Positions 35,301 through 43,900 of a DNA stretch of 64,000 nt are shown one piece after another. This DNA is from an uncultured Clostridia bacterium. GTDB taxonomy: Bacteria; Bacillota; Clostridia; Christensenellales; UBA1242. The stretch covers positions 248,001 to 312,000 of the forward strand of contig CAKVHF010000001.1 of assembly GCA_934748015.1 (NCBI GenBank), in the 5' to 3' direction. Every line of letters begins with the position of its first letter. Positions within the stretch are counted from its first letter, which is position 1. The notes below the pieces were generated by a model. The model was not told the DNA's origin. It saw only the letters and a list, made by a program, of their open reading frames with translations, and did no database searches. The position numbers and the translations under genes are program-made.

Positions 35301-36029
35301 ATGTATGATAATAATGAAATGCTAGCATTGGTAAAGTTGTCGCAACAAGGCGATAATGATGCAAAGGAAAAATTATTATTAGAAAACTCACCACTTATTA
35401 AAAGCGTTATAAAAAGATTTGTTGACAAGGGACTAGAGTATGATGATCTCTATCAGTTGGGTAGTCTCGGGTTTCTCAAGGCCATTAATAATTTTGACGA
35501 AAGTTTTGGTGTAAAATTCAGCACTTATGCAGTGCCCATGATTGCTGGAGAGGTCAAGCGTTTTCTTAGGGACAACGGGATAATTAAGGTCTCTAGGAGT
35601 ACAAAAACACTTAGTATACAGATTAATAAGTATATTAGTGAATATATCAACGAAAATGATAAATCACCAAATATAGATATAATTGCCGGTCATTTTGGCA
35701 TCTCACCACAAGATGTAGTATTTGCAATGGAAAGTAGCAAAAAGCCATTATCACTATTTTCGGTCATTAACGATGACGATTCTAACAAAAATATCTGCAT
35801 GATAGATAGGCTGGAAGATAGCAATCTAGACAATGATATGGATCTGTTTCTGATATACAAAGAGATACAATCTTTGTGCCCTAGGGATCGAAAAATAATA
35901 ATGCTAAGGTATTTTAGGGATATGACACAAAAAGAAATCGCTGATATCCTAGGTGTATCGCAGGTGCAAGTCAGTAGACTAGAGTATAAGATAATAGAAA
36001 AATTGAAGAGTAGAGTTAAAAGTGTATAA
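35301..36029 (+). CDS. sigF: RNA polymerase sigma-F factor
   Basis: A sigma-70 family factor of about 242 residues directing early forespore transcription. Region 2 is seen in YDDLYQLGSLGFLKAINNFDESFGVKFSTYAVPMIAGEVKR-type sequence, region 3 in the middle, and the region 4 helix-turn-helix in EIADILGVSQVQVSRLE. I chose the ATG at 35301; a GTG at 35289 inside spoIIAB is also in frame. Operon position confirms sigma-F rather than sigma-G. Confidence 0.95.
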   Translation: MYDNNEMLALVKLSQQGDNDAKEKLLLENSPLIKSVIKRFVDKGLEYDDLYQLGSLGFLKAINNFDESFGVKFSTYAVPMIAGEVKRFLRDNGIIKVSRSTKTLSIQINKYISEYINENDKSPNIDIIAGHFGISPQDVVFAMESSKKPLSLFSVINDDDSNKNICMIDRLEDSNLDNDMDLFLIYKEIQSLCPRDRKIIMLRYFRDMTQKEIADILGVSQVQVSRLEYKIIEKLKSRVKSV

Positions 36030-36037
36030 AGAAGTGA

Positions 36038-36057
36038 TATCCCACTATCAAGTGGGG
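36038..36057 (+). terminator. Hairpin after sigF, weak terminator
   Basis: CCCACT-ATCA-AGTGGG is a strong stem 12 bp after the sigF stop, but the T-rich stretch begins only about 15 bp later, so termination there is uncertain. Confidence 0.4.
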
Positions 36058-36183
36058 TGCATAATCATTTATATACTTTTATTTTTTTTAGTTAACTAAA
36101 TAAGTAAAATATTAAAATTTAAGTTGTTACACGATGACAATATACAAATATTGATACAAAAACCATATTTAGGTTTATTTTAT

Positions 36184-36212
36184 TTGGCAAATTGCTAATT
36201 TTATGCCATACT
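36184..36212 (+). promoter_or_regulatory. Promoter of the second BspA-like gene leader
   Basis: TTGGCA (36184-36189), 17-bp spacer, CATACT (36207-36212), at the same offset from the leader as in copy 1. Confidence 0.5.
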
Positions 36213-36218
36213 ATTTGT

Positions 36219-36447
36219 GTTATGAAAAATATTATTTTGCAAAACAACTTAATAGTAGAAAATAACTTGTTGGATTATCTAACAATTCCTATTTTTAGCC
36301 TTTTTGCGAATATCCAACGGGGGGGGGGTATCCTTTGTTAAGGATAGCATAGTTTTATCCCCAGTTCATAACCAACATAACTTAATAATTAATCAATTAA
36401 AGGATATAAGGTAAGAATTATGAAAAATTTTACCATATCCTTTTTTC
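36219..36447 (+). ncRNA. Conserved leader/attenuator RNA, copy 2
   Basis: Same order of elements as at 23680-23907: GTTATG, then the hairpin TTGTTGGA-TTA-TCTAACAA (36267-36285), where the closing pair is A-T instead of the G-C of copy 1 and one pair is G-U. Then an identical run of ten Gs (36319-36328), TATCCTT-TGTT-AAGGATA (36329-36346) with only the loop changed, the invariant 3' block, and a terminator whose GGTAA/TTACC is fully Watson-Crick. The changes keep pairing, which supports an RNA role. It lies upstream of the second BspA-like gene. Confidence 0.75.
36399..36447 (+). terminator. Intrinsic terminator inside leader copy 2
   Basis: AAAGGATAT/ATATCCTTT continued by GGTAA/TTACC, then T6. 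It lies about 50 bp before the start codon. Confidence 0.8.
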
Positions 36448-36495
36448 GTTTTTTATAACGAAAAATACAAATACTAAAAGAAAAGGAAAAACAAA

Positions 36496-39105
36496 ATGAC
36501 AAAGAAGAGTATATGGGTAGTGGTATGGCTACTGGTTGTGCTGGCAATTGCTAGCAGTATTACTGCATTAGTTGTAGTATTGACTGCTGGTGTGCAGTAT
36601 TCCACAAGCGAGGTTAATGTAGATTACAAGGCTAATGATGTGTATCTTAAGATTAGTGCCAATTATTATCTGGATGGTACACCGATAGCAATGGTTAATG
36701 GTTCTGATACAGAATTAACACTATCGCCACTTAACCGTAGCGGTAGCCTTAACCAACCCAATGTAGAGGGAACAGCAATACAACTGAGTCCAGATAATGG
36801 TGGAAAAATAATATTTGAATATATTTTTGAGAACCTATCACCAACTGTTCCTGCTGTTATTAGCCAAAGTATAGATAGCAATGGCAATGCTGTAGTCCCA
36901 ACAGATACATATAACAATGTTAGTATATCATATAAGGGAACTGCTAGTAAGTTGGGTGCAGGTGCGTATGCAAGTAGCACCACACTTAACAATATCGCTA
37001 TTCCTGCTGGCGAAACTAAGTACCTATATGTTATTATCTCTGTTGACAATCTTATGCGAAATGTGAAACTAACAGGATCATTTGGTTGGGTTCTAGATAG
37101 AGCAACAGTAGTGGATAAGGATACAGACAGCACTGCTGGTGACAAAATAATCAATATCAGTACTGATCAATCTTATGTCAATGATGACGAATTGGATGAT
37201 ATTAATTTAGTTTTTGATTGTGAGAATGAAAGCCCAAAAATATATCCAATAGTTGCTAACAAATGCTTTACTGGTTGGTACACTAAGGACGAGAGTGGAA
37301 ACGAAACAGAGGTAGAGTGGCCAGCCATGATAACATCAACCACCAAGATATATCCCAAGTATGTAGATGAGACTTCAGGACTATCCTATACATACACAGG
37401 TGATGGTTATGCAGTAATTGGTGGTTACAAAGGCTCTACTAATGACATATTTATACCAGATGTACACAACGATGGCACACATGGCAATGCCAGAATTACA
37501 TCCATAGCTGGCTCTGCATTTAAGGGAAATAATACTATTGTAGATATTGTTATTCCAAATACTGTAACATCTATTGGAGATAGTACATTTGCTAATTGCA
37601 CAAATTTAAGAAGTTTATATATTCCAAAAAGTGTATTATCTATTGGTGTGCAAATATTAAAATATGATGCTAAATTAGAGACTATAACAGTAGAAAGTGG
37701 AAATCCTAATTACGATAGCAGAAATAACTGTAATGCAATTATCAAATCTGCAAGTAATACATTGATGTATGGTTGTCAGAATACTGTTGTACCAGAAGGT
37801 ATAGTGGCTATTGAGAACAGTGCATTCCTTGGAATGAGTAATTTGCAAGAAATTAACTTACCTGATACTGTAAAAACATTAGGTACTAGCAGTTTACAAC
37901 AGACAGGGTTGACAAGTATTGTTTTACCTAATAGTTTGACGACTATTAATGGATATGCATTCTACCTTGCTCCGATTGAGGAGTTCTATATTCCCGCTTC
38001 TGTCAACTATATAGGAAGCGTAGCATTATGTACAAGTCGAACTAATAGTATTGTAGTAAGTTCTGCCAATCCCAAGTATGACAGTAGAGACAACTGTAAT
38101 TCGGTTATTGAAACTGCTTCTAGTAGATTAATTGCTGGATGCAACAAATCTACAATACCTAATACAGTGACTGCAATAGGTTATTATGCGTTTCAACATT
38201 GCAAAGAGTTGACTAGCATACACATCCCTAGTAGTGTTGTTACGATTGGAGAAGCATTATTTGATGGCTGTACTAACCTTGCCACTCTTACAGTAGATGA
38301 GAATAATCCAAAATATGACAGTAGAAACAACTGTAATGCTATTGTAGAAACTGCAACCAATACTCTTGTTCAAGGTATTGCAACTTCTACTGTACCTGAG
38401 GGAATAAAAGCAATTGGAGATAAAGCATTTCAAGCTGTTTCATTTAGTAGTATAACTTTGCCAAATAGTTTAGAGACTATAGGAGTACAAGCGTTTTATC
38501 AAACACCATTGAAGTCTATTAATATTCCTAAAAATGTGATAAAAATTGGTTTGCGCGCCTTTGGTTATTGTGTTAATCTTACAACAATAACAGTTGATGC
38601 TGAAAATGCAGTATACGATAGTAGAAATAATTGTAATTCGGTTGTTGAGACTGCAACTAACACATTAGTAGTTGGATGTATAGATTCAATAATTCCTAGT
38701 ACGGTCACTTCTATAGGTGATTATGCATTTTATGTTGTGTATATCTCTAACTTAACCATTCCTAGTTCTGTTACAACAATCGGTGAAGAAAGTTTTAGAT
38801 ATAGTAGACTTGAAAGTGTTGTAATCCCTAGTTCTGTTATATCTATAGGTAAATATGCTTTTGCAAATATGGATAAATTGACTTCGGCGACCATAGGTAG
38901 TGGAGTATTAAAAATAGGAGCGTTAGTATTTAACAATTGTTCACTGCTAAATAGTGTAACTTTTAGTAATATTACTGGCTGGAAAGTGTATAGCAATACT
39001 AATTACACTGATGGAATTGATGTAGAAGTGTCGTCTACAGATACATTCTATAATTCTACATTGTTCAAATCTATATATCTTAATAAGTATTGGAAAAGAG
39101 GATAA
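36496..39105 (+). CDS. BspA-like leucine-rich-repeat surface protein, paralogue 2
   Basis: An 869-residue paralogue of the protein at 23954-26566 with the same layout: signal anchor (about 7-32), N-terminal beta domain, CFTGWYTKDESGN repeat near 260, and LRR_5 units. Four YDSRNNCN-type spacers and the C-terminal KYWKRG also match. N- and C-terminal parts are more alike than the LRR core, where sequences have clearly diverged. There is no cell-wall sorting signal, so surface retention is probably through the N-terminal anchor. Controlled through the second copy of the leader RNA. Between the two paralogues lie about 10 kb of housekeeping genes, so this is not a simple tandem array. Confidence 0.9.
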   Translation: MTKKSIWVVVWLLVVLAIASSITALVVVLTAGVQYSTSEVNVDYKANDVYLKISANYYLDGTPIAMVNGSDTELTLSPLNRSGSLNQPNVEGTAIQLSPDNGGKIIFEYIFENLSPTVPAVISQSIDSNGNAVVPTDTYNNVSISYKGTASKLGAGAYASSTTLNNIAIPAGETKYLYVIISVDNLMRNVKLTGSFGWVLDRATVVDKDTDSTAGDKIINISTDQSYVNDDELDDINLVFDCENESPKIYPIVANKCFTGWYTKDESGNETEVEWPAMITSTTKIYPKYVDETSGLSYTYTGDGYAVIGGYKGSTNDIFIPDVHNDGTHGNARITSIAGSAFKGNNTIVDIVIPNTVTSIGDSTFANCTNLRSLYIPKSVLSIGVQILKYDAKLETITVESGNPNYDSRNNCNAIIKSASNTLMYGCQNTVVPEGIVAIENSAFLGMSNLQEINLPDTVKTLGTSSLQQTGLTSIVLPNSLTTINGYAFYLAPIEEFYIPASVNYIGSVALCTSRTNSIVVSSANPKYDSRDNCNSVIETASSRLIAGCNKSTIPNTVTAIGYYAFQHCKELTSIHIPSSVVTIGEALFDGCTNLATLTVDENNPKYDSRNNCNAIVETATNTLVQGIATSTVPEGIKAIGDKAFQAVSFSSITLPNSLETIGVQAFYQTPLKSINIPKNVIKIGLRAFGYCVNLTTITVDAENAVYDSRNNCNSVVETATNTLVVGCIDSIIPSTVTSIGDYAFYVVYISNLTIPSSVTTIGEESFRYSRLESVVIPSSVISIGKYAFANMDKLTSATIGSGVLKIGALVFNNCSLLNSVTFSNITGWKVYSNTNYTDGIDVEVSSTDTFYNSTLFKSIYLNKYWKRG

Positions 39106-39154
39106 TAGATACAACAAAACGTGAAAAATATCTGTGAAAGTTGTTTAAAAAAAC

Positions 39155-39199
39155 AAAAAAGTCATATATTATAAAATTTCTGTAATATATGACTTTTTT
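39155..39199. terminator. Bidirectional terminator between BspA-like gene 2 and the ttcA-like gene
   Basis: GTCATATATTA (39161-39171) pairs with TAATATATGAC (39183-39193), with an A-tract before and T-tract after. Confidence 0.88.
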
Positions 39200-39218
39200 A
39201 TATATTGTTTTTGATATT

Positions 39219-40076
39219 TTAGTTATCTTTTTTGTGTATTTTCTGATCTGCAACATCCATTAGGTCAATATATTCGCCAGCACTTTTGTATGCCACAAAT
39301 GTGTCTAGGTTGACTTGGTGTAAGGAGTTAAATATATTGTACTCTATCATAGGGTTGGTTTCTTTTAATCTTCTGATTAAATTTTTGATTTCCAATCTCT
39401 TCGAAGTGCTTAACTCTTCGACTTCGTTCTTCTCTGTTAGTTTACATGCACATCTCAAGAATGACAAGTCATTGTATTTAACCCATGCCTTGATATCTTC
39501 TTCTAGTATTCTGTACAATGGTCTGATTAACTGCATGCCTGGGAAGTTAGTACTATTTAATTTTGGTGGCATGCCTTGAAGTTGTGATCCATAGAACATA
39601 GCTATTAGTGTGGTTTCAACCGCATCGTTTAGGTGATGACCAAGGGCAATTTTGTTGCATCCTAGATCTTGAGCATATTTGTATAGGCTTCCTCTACGCA
39701 TTCTTGCACATAGGTAGCAAGGGTTCTTAATAGTATTGTCTGCTACTTCAAATATATTAGTTTCAAACATTTTGATAGGAATATTTAATAGTTTTGCGTT
39801 TTCTATTATTTTATTCTTGTTTGCTTCGGTGTAACCCGGGTTCATTACAATATATTCGATATCAAATGGCACATCAGAGAATGAATGTAGATTTTGCATT
39901 AGTTTTGCTAGCAAAAACGAGTCTTTTCCACCAGATATACACACTGCAATTTTGTCATTAGGTTGTATCAATTTGTATTGTTTGATTGCATGTATAAATG
40001 GTGCCCATATCGATTGTCGAAACTTGGTTATTATACTTCGCTCGACTAGTTTGTCTTTGGTTAGTTCTCTCTTCAT
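39219..40076 (-). CDS. TtcA-like tRNA 2-thiolation ATPase
   Basis: A 285-residue PP-loop enzyme. The ATP-binding motif CISGGKDSFLLAKL lies near residue 50; paired cysteines follow in NPCYLCARMRRG and the LRCACKL region, which bind an iron-sulfur cluster in TtcA proteins. LGHHLNDAVETTLIAMFYG is a family motif. TtcA makes 2-thiocytidine 32 in tRNA; a related thiolation target is possible. It lies 4 bp after the tcdA-like gene, in the same operon. Confidence 0.85.
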   Translation of the reverse strand: MKRELTKDKLVERSIITKFRQSIWAPFIHAIKQYKLIQPNDKIAVCISGGKDSFLLAKLMQNLHSFSDVPFDIEYIVMNPGYTEANKNKIIENAKLLNIPIKMFETNIFEVADNTIKNPCYLCARMRRGSLYKYAQDLGCNKIALGHHLNDAVETTLIAMFYGSQLQGMPPKLNSTNFPGMQLIRPLYRILEEDIKAWVKYNDLSFLRCACKLTEKNEVEELSTSKRLEIKNLIRRLKETNPMIEYNIFNSLHQVNLDTFVAYKSAGEYIDLMDVADQKIHKKDN

Positions 40077-40080
40077 ATTT

Positions 40081-40779
40081 TTAATCCTTTATTAGTTGTT
40101 GTATAACATATTGCGATATTAGCAGTCCAGCCACAGCAGGGGTATAAGCAATGCTAGCAGGTGCATGTCTGCCGTCACCATCTATATGGGTGCTAGCGGG
40201 AGAAATAGTTGAATAAAGCACTGTTAAAGACGAAATATTAGCTTCTTTGCAAAGTTTTCTTATAACTTTAGCGACCTTGCATGTATGTGTATTATATATG
40301 TCATCTATTACAAATTTGGTTGCATCCAGTCTGTTGCCAGTACCCATGCAAGATATCAATGGAATATTAAGCTTGTTACACTTCTTGATTATCTCCATTT
40401 TTGCGGTTACAGTGTCTATAGCATCAATGACATAGTCGTACTTAGAGAAATCTATTGTGTCGGCATTCTCAGGTAAAAAGAACATATTATAGCAATTTAT
40501 TTGTGCCTGTGGATTAATATTTAGAGCATGCTCTTTAGCAACATCGGTCTTTTTCTTTCCGATGTTGGTTAGGTTTGATAGGGTCTGTCGATTAAGATTG
40601 GTTATACTAAAAGTGTCGTTATCTACAACGTCTATATGCTCAAAGCCAGCCCTAATAAGTGTGTCAAAGACCTGTCCACCAACTCCGCCTAAGCCAAATA
40701 ATAGAATTTTTGCATTTTTTAGTTTTTCAATGGCTTTAGTGCCTATTAACAATTCTGTTCTAGAATAAAATTTGTCCAT
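40081..40779 (-). CDS. tcdA: tRNA threonylcarbamoyladenosine dehydratase-like E1 protein
   Basis: A 232-residue ThiF/E1-like protein. The nucleotide-binding GLGGVGGQVFDTLIRAG, DNDTFSITNLNRQ and DYVIDAIDTVTAK match TcdA (YgdL), which cyclises t6A37 of tRNA using ATP. It lacks the large C-terminal domain of HesA/MoeB types. Operon with the ttcA-like gene, both acting on tRNA. Confidence 0.88.
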   Translation of the reverse strand: MDKFYSRTELLIGTKAIEKLKNAKILLFGLGGVGGQVFDTLIRAGFEHIDVVDNDTFSITNLNRQTLSNLTNIGKKKTDVAKEHALNINPQAQINCYNMFFLPENADTIDFSKYDYVIDAIDTVTAKMEIIKKCNKLNIPLISCMGTGNRLDATKFVIDDIYNTHTCKVAKVIRKLCKEANISSLTVLYSTISPASTHIDGDGRHAPASIAYTPAVAGLLISQYVIQQLIKD

Positions 40780-40806
40780 GATATTTCCTTTTTTATCTCT
40801 AAAGTA

Positions 40807-40867
40807 TACAAAAAAAAAGGATGTAAGTCAATAACCTTTTAGGGGTTACAATTACATTCTTTTTTAC
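40807..40867 (-). terminator. Terminator between the 37-residue ORF and tcdA
   Basis: Two-part stem: AGAATGTAA with TTACATCCT (G-U included) and an inner GTAACC/GGTTAT. On the minus strand it ends in a T9 run, so it stops the lipoprotein transcript. Confidence 0.8.
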
Positions 40868-40876
40868 AATTAATAT

Positions 40877-40990
40877 TTAATCACTTAAGTCATTAGAGTC
40901 ATCATGATAATCGATAGCTGTTTCTTCTAATTGATCGTATCGTTTCTTATAATATTCATCTTTTAGCAAGTTATATATGTTTTTGTTCAT
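40877..40990 (-). CDS. Small 37-residue ORF after the lipoprotein
   Basis: An ATG with GCGAGG 8 nt upstream opens 37 codons of a hydrophilic, charged peptide (begins MNKNIYNLLKDEYYKKRYDQ, ends DDSNDLSD). It lies 23 bp after the lipoprotein gene in the same direction and just before a strong terminator. The ribosome site and position suggest it is translated. No family recognised. Confidence 0.45.
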   Translation of the reverse strand: MNKNIYNLLKDEYYKKRYDQLEETAIDYHDDSNDLSD

Positions 40991-41013
40991 TGTTGCCTCG
41001 CAAATAGTGATTG

Positions 41014-43317
41014 TTATAGATTATTTATTCCATTATCAACAGTGCCTTGATTTAATGAATCAAGCAAAGTGTTATATTCGTAAGTATTAATGTTGTTATG
41101 AGTTCCACTGTTGTTGGTATTCATATTATAGTTGTACAGATTGCCATTTTCATCATATCGATAATTGATTCCGTTAGCTACATTGCCGTCAGTATTTAGG
41201 TTGTTTTCATTTATAACATTATTTTTTCTATTTACTTCGTTATTATTGAGATTGTTGTAACTGTCATTTGCATCACTATTATTGTATGCTTGATTGTTGT
41301 CTAATATGTTATTGTTGTTATTAAGATTGTTGTCGTTGTTTAACATATTGTCGTTATTATTTGCATCATTTAGGTTGTTATCATCGTAAATATTGTTGTT
41401 AATGTCGTTGTTATTTAAGTTGTCCCTGTAAGTGTCAATGTTAGGCTTAATATTAAATAATCCACCATTGTTATCTTCGTTGTTAACATTATTGTTTTGA
41501 TCGCTTACTGTCGTGGTATTATCATTGTTGTATGTGTTATCTGTTGTTCCATAACTATCAATATTGTTGACGTTATCATCTACATTATTATCGCTCATTG
41601 GATCGTTGGTTGTATTATCCATATCTGTTGTGTCTGTAGTATTTACTATACTATCATCAGTATTTTCGTTAGTTGTGTTGATATATTTATCATCTGTAGT
41701 GTTGTTAATATCATTGTTAACTATTTCAGTATTGTTATTGTCGTCAATAATATTATTATTTACGATATCATTATCTGTATTATCTTCGATATCATTATCT
41801 GTATTATCTTCGATATCATTATCTGCAGTATCTATATTAGCATTGTAATTATCATCAGAATCATCAATAGTTACATCATAATCGTTATTATCTGTTACAA
41901 CATCTTCTGTATTGTTATCTTCGGTTACTTCAGGGGTATCAACTATTGGTTGATCAGGCTCTGTAACTGGTTGGTTGGTGATAGTCTCTAGCAACAATAC
42001 ACGCAATTGATCCAATGTTGACAAAGCTAATTCATGATAAGTAATACGAGTGTCAAGGTGATTAAGAATACGCAAATAATTGCTGTTCATAACATCTATA
42101 CTATTAGATACCCCTAGGTTGTTAGTACGATTAATGTTGTTAACTTCGTTATTTAGGCTACCATTGGCATTGCGTAAATGCTTGGTGGTAGTGTCTAGAT
42201 CTTGCAAGTAATTCTTGATTGCTTGTGCTTGATAAGCATTAGGGTTAGTTGTGATGTTCTTATAATTATCATTAACTGCTCTTGTGTTGTTAATTGAATT
42301 AATAACATTGTTCTTAAATTCTTGTAATTGGTTGTTTGCTTCTATTACATCAGCAGTCATAGCATACAATTTTTGAATTTTAATTACATAATTATTTAGG
42401 TTGCTCTCTGCATTTTGCATCTGATTGTTGGTTATAAATCTTGGTTGATATTGTAAATTTTCAGGACTAAAACTTTGCTCTTCATAATAATAATATATCT
42501 TATTACGATTAGTATTGTTATCCGCAGTATCGTTATCAAGTTCATCAAGATTAGTTTCTATATATTTGTCTGAAGCATTTGTAGTATTGTTGACACTTGC
42601 ATTATCGTTGTTATTGATTATGACATTGTCTGTATCTAGTGGTTCTACTAATGAAATGTTGTTAGCACTAAGATCATTATTAGTCTCTAATTGGTTGCGT
42701 AGTGCGTTAGCACAAGAGTTGCTTGCATTGTTAAATGAACTATAATTGACATTGTCGCAATTGCCCGTTGTGCATGATTTATTACAATTTACACAGTTAC
42801 CATTGCTATCAATAATTAATTGTTTGTTACAATTTGTGCAGTTTCCATATTTGTCACATATAATAGAGTTATTGCAATTATCACAAAGTTTATTGTCATA
42901 ATCACCATAGTTATTGCCACAAATATAACAATTGCCATTGGTATCATGTTTTAAATTTTGCGTTAATTTGTTTATTAAAATGTTTTTAACTAAGTCTGAA
43001 GTATTATTCTTATTGTCGGCAATTCTGTTTTGTATTATTTCACTATGAAACTCTGTTCCGTTAATATTCTCTTCTTGAACATTGTTGTTAGGGTTAGGTA
43101 CAATTAGGCTTACTGTTGTAGTTGCTGGAAAAATGTCTGGGCTTGCAATATATTCATTGCTTATTGTATCCAACTTAGTCACAGCCATAGCTAATCTATC
43201 TAATCTGTTGCTTATATTTTCGCTCAAAATTTCACATGTTGCTGTTGTCTGATTACATCCTGTTATAAACATTGCAATCATTACTACAGCGATTAATAAA
43301 GAAAAAATTTTTTTCAT
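41014..43317 (-). CDS. Asn/Asp-rich lipoprotein with repeated CxxC motifs
   Basis: A 767-residue predicted lipoprotein: signal peptide with lipobox ITGC (Cys near 21), so outside the cell. Residues about 125-190 carry a row of CxxC knuckles (CYICGNN, CDNCNN, GNCTNCNK, GNCVNCNK) like zinc ribbons. Residues about 290-450 are helical with heptad-like spacing. The last 300 residues are low complexity dominated by Asn, with Asp and Thr. An eight-residue repeat (DNDIEDNT) corresponds to a 24-bp DNA repeat at 41764-41833. No known family. Extracellular metal-binding or cell-surface matrix roles are possible but unproven. Confidence 0.75.
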   Translation of the reverse strand: MKKIFSLLIAVVMIAMFITGCNQTTATCEILSENISNRLDRLAMAVTKLDTISNEYIASPDIFPATTTVSLIVPNPNNNVQEENINGTEFHSEIIQNRIADNKNNTSDLVKNILINKLTQNLKHDTNGNCYICGNNYGDYDNKLCDNCNNSIICDKYGNCTNCNKQLIIDSNGNCVNCNKSCTTGNCDNVNYSSFNNASNSCANALRNQLETNNDLSANNISLVEPLDTDNVIINNNDNASVNNTTNASDKYIETNLDELDNDTADNNTNRNKIYYYYEEQSFSPENLQYQPRFITNNQMQNAESNLNNYVIKIQKLYAMTADVIEANNQLQEFKNNVINSINNTRAVNDNYKNITTNPNAYQAQAIKNYLQDLDTTTKHLRNANGSLNNEVNNINRTNNLGVSNSIDVMNSNYLRILNHLDTRITYHELALSTLDQLRVLLLETITNQPVTEPDQPIVDTPEVTEDNNTEDVVTDNNDYDVTIDDSDDNYNANIDTADNDIEDNTDNDIEDNTDNDIVNNNIIDDNNNTEIVNNDINNTTDDKYINTTNENTDDSIVNTTDTTDMDNTTNDPMSDNNVDDNVNNIDSYGTTDNTYNNDNTTTVSDQNNNVNNEDNNGGLFNIKPNIDTYRDNLNNNDINNNIYDDNNLNDANNNDNMLNNDNNLNNNNNILDNNQAYNNSDANDSYNNLNNNEVNRKNNVINENNLNTDGNVANGINYRYDENGNLYNYNMNTNNSGTHNNINTYEYNTLLDSLNQGTVDNGINNL
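41764..41833. repeat. 24-bp tandem repeat inside the lipoprotein gene
   Basis: Nearly three exact copies of a 24-bp unit (gatatcattatctgtatta + tctt) encode repeated D/N/I/E/T octapeptides. Being a multiple of three, copy-number change would keep the frame. Confidence 0.85.
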
Positions 43318-43442
43318 ATATCCTCCTAAAGTTAGTTCTAGTTTGTGTGACTTTATTTTTTTTATTTATGTTTTTTCAAAATTTTTGACTAATATATTAT
43401 TTTTTGTCAATTATTACTACAAAGATTGTGCGAGGTATAGTT

Positions 43443-43889
43443 ATGACTATTGAAGAAAGAAATGAAAATTATAATAAGTATGTTCAATCAAAAATACCTA
43501 AAACGAAAAACTTTCCTACATTGATAAATTCTTTTTGGGTGGGTGGACTTATATGTTGTATTGGACAAGGAATACAAGATCTGCTTATGTTGATTTTTCC
43601 TACTATGAGTTTAGAAATTGCTGGAACTTGGATGTTGATTATTCTGATTGTTATAGCAAGTTTTCTAACTGGTATAGGTGTGTATGATCGAATTGGTGTT
43701 TTTGCTGGTGGTGGATCAATTGTCCCTATTACTGGTTTCTCTAATTCTATTACTAGTCCGGCAGTAGAGTTCAAGAAAGAGGGTATAATCTTTGGTATGT
43801 GCGTTAAGATGTTTACTGTTGCTGGGCCAGTTATTGTTAATGGCATAGCAGTTTCAATTTTGGTGGGAATAATTTATCTAATAATATAG
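43443..43889 (+). CDS. spoVAC: Stage V sporulation protein AC
   Basis: A 148-residue membrane protein of the dipicolinic acid channel in the spore inner membrane. It begins MTIEERNENYNKYVQ, then has four hydrophobic segments, with GGLICCIGQGIQD and GAGGSIVPITGFSNSITSPAVEFKKEG-like sequence. I chose the ATG at 43443 (GCGAGG upstream) over 43404. First of three contiguous spoVA genes. Confidence 0.94.
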   Translation: MTIEERNENYNKYVQSKIPKTKNFPTLINSFWVGGLICCIGQGIQDLLMLIFPTMSLEIAGTWMLIILIVIASFLTGIGVYDRIGVFAGGGSIVPITGFSNSITSPAVEFKKEGIIFGMCVKMFTVAGPVIVNGIAVSILVGIIYLII

Positions 43890-43900
43890 GGTCGTGTGTT

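Noticed and set aside
41764..41833. Short tandem repeats as a CRISPR array
   Set aside because: No unique spacers; the repeats are contiguous and in frame within a coding sequence.
41497..41991. Plus-strand ORFs opposite the Asn-rich gene as membrane proteins
   Set aside because: Complement of AAT/AAC-rich codons gives artificial Ile/Val-rich frames; no ribosome site, and the minus-strand gene has a signal peptide and lipobox.
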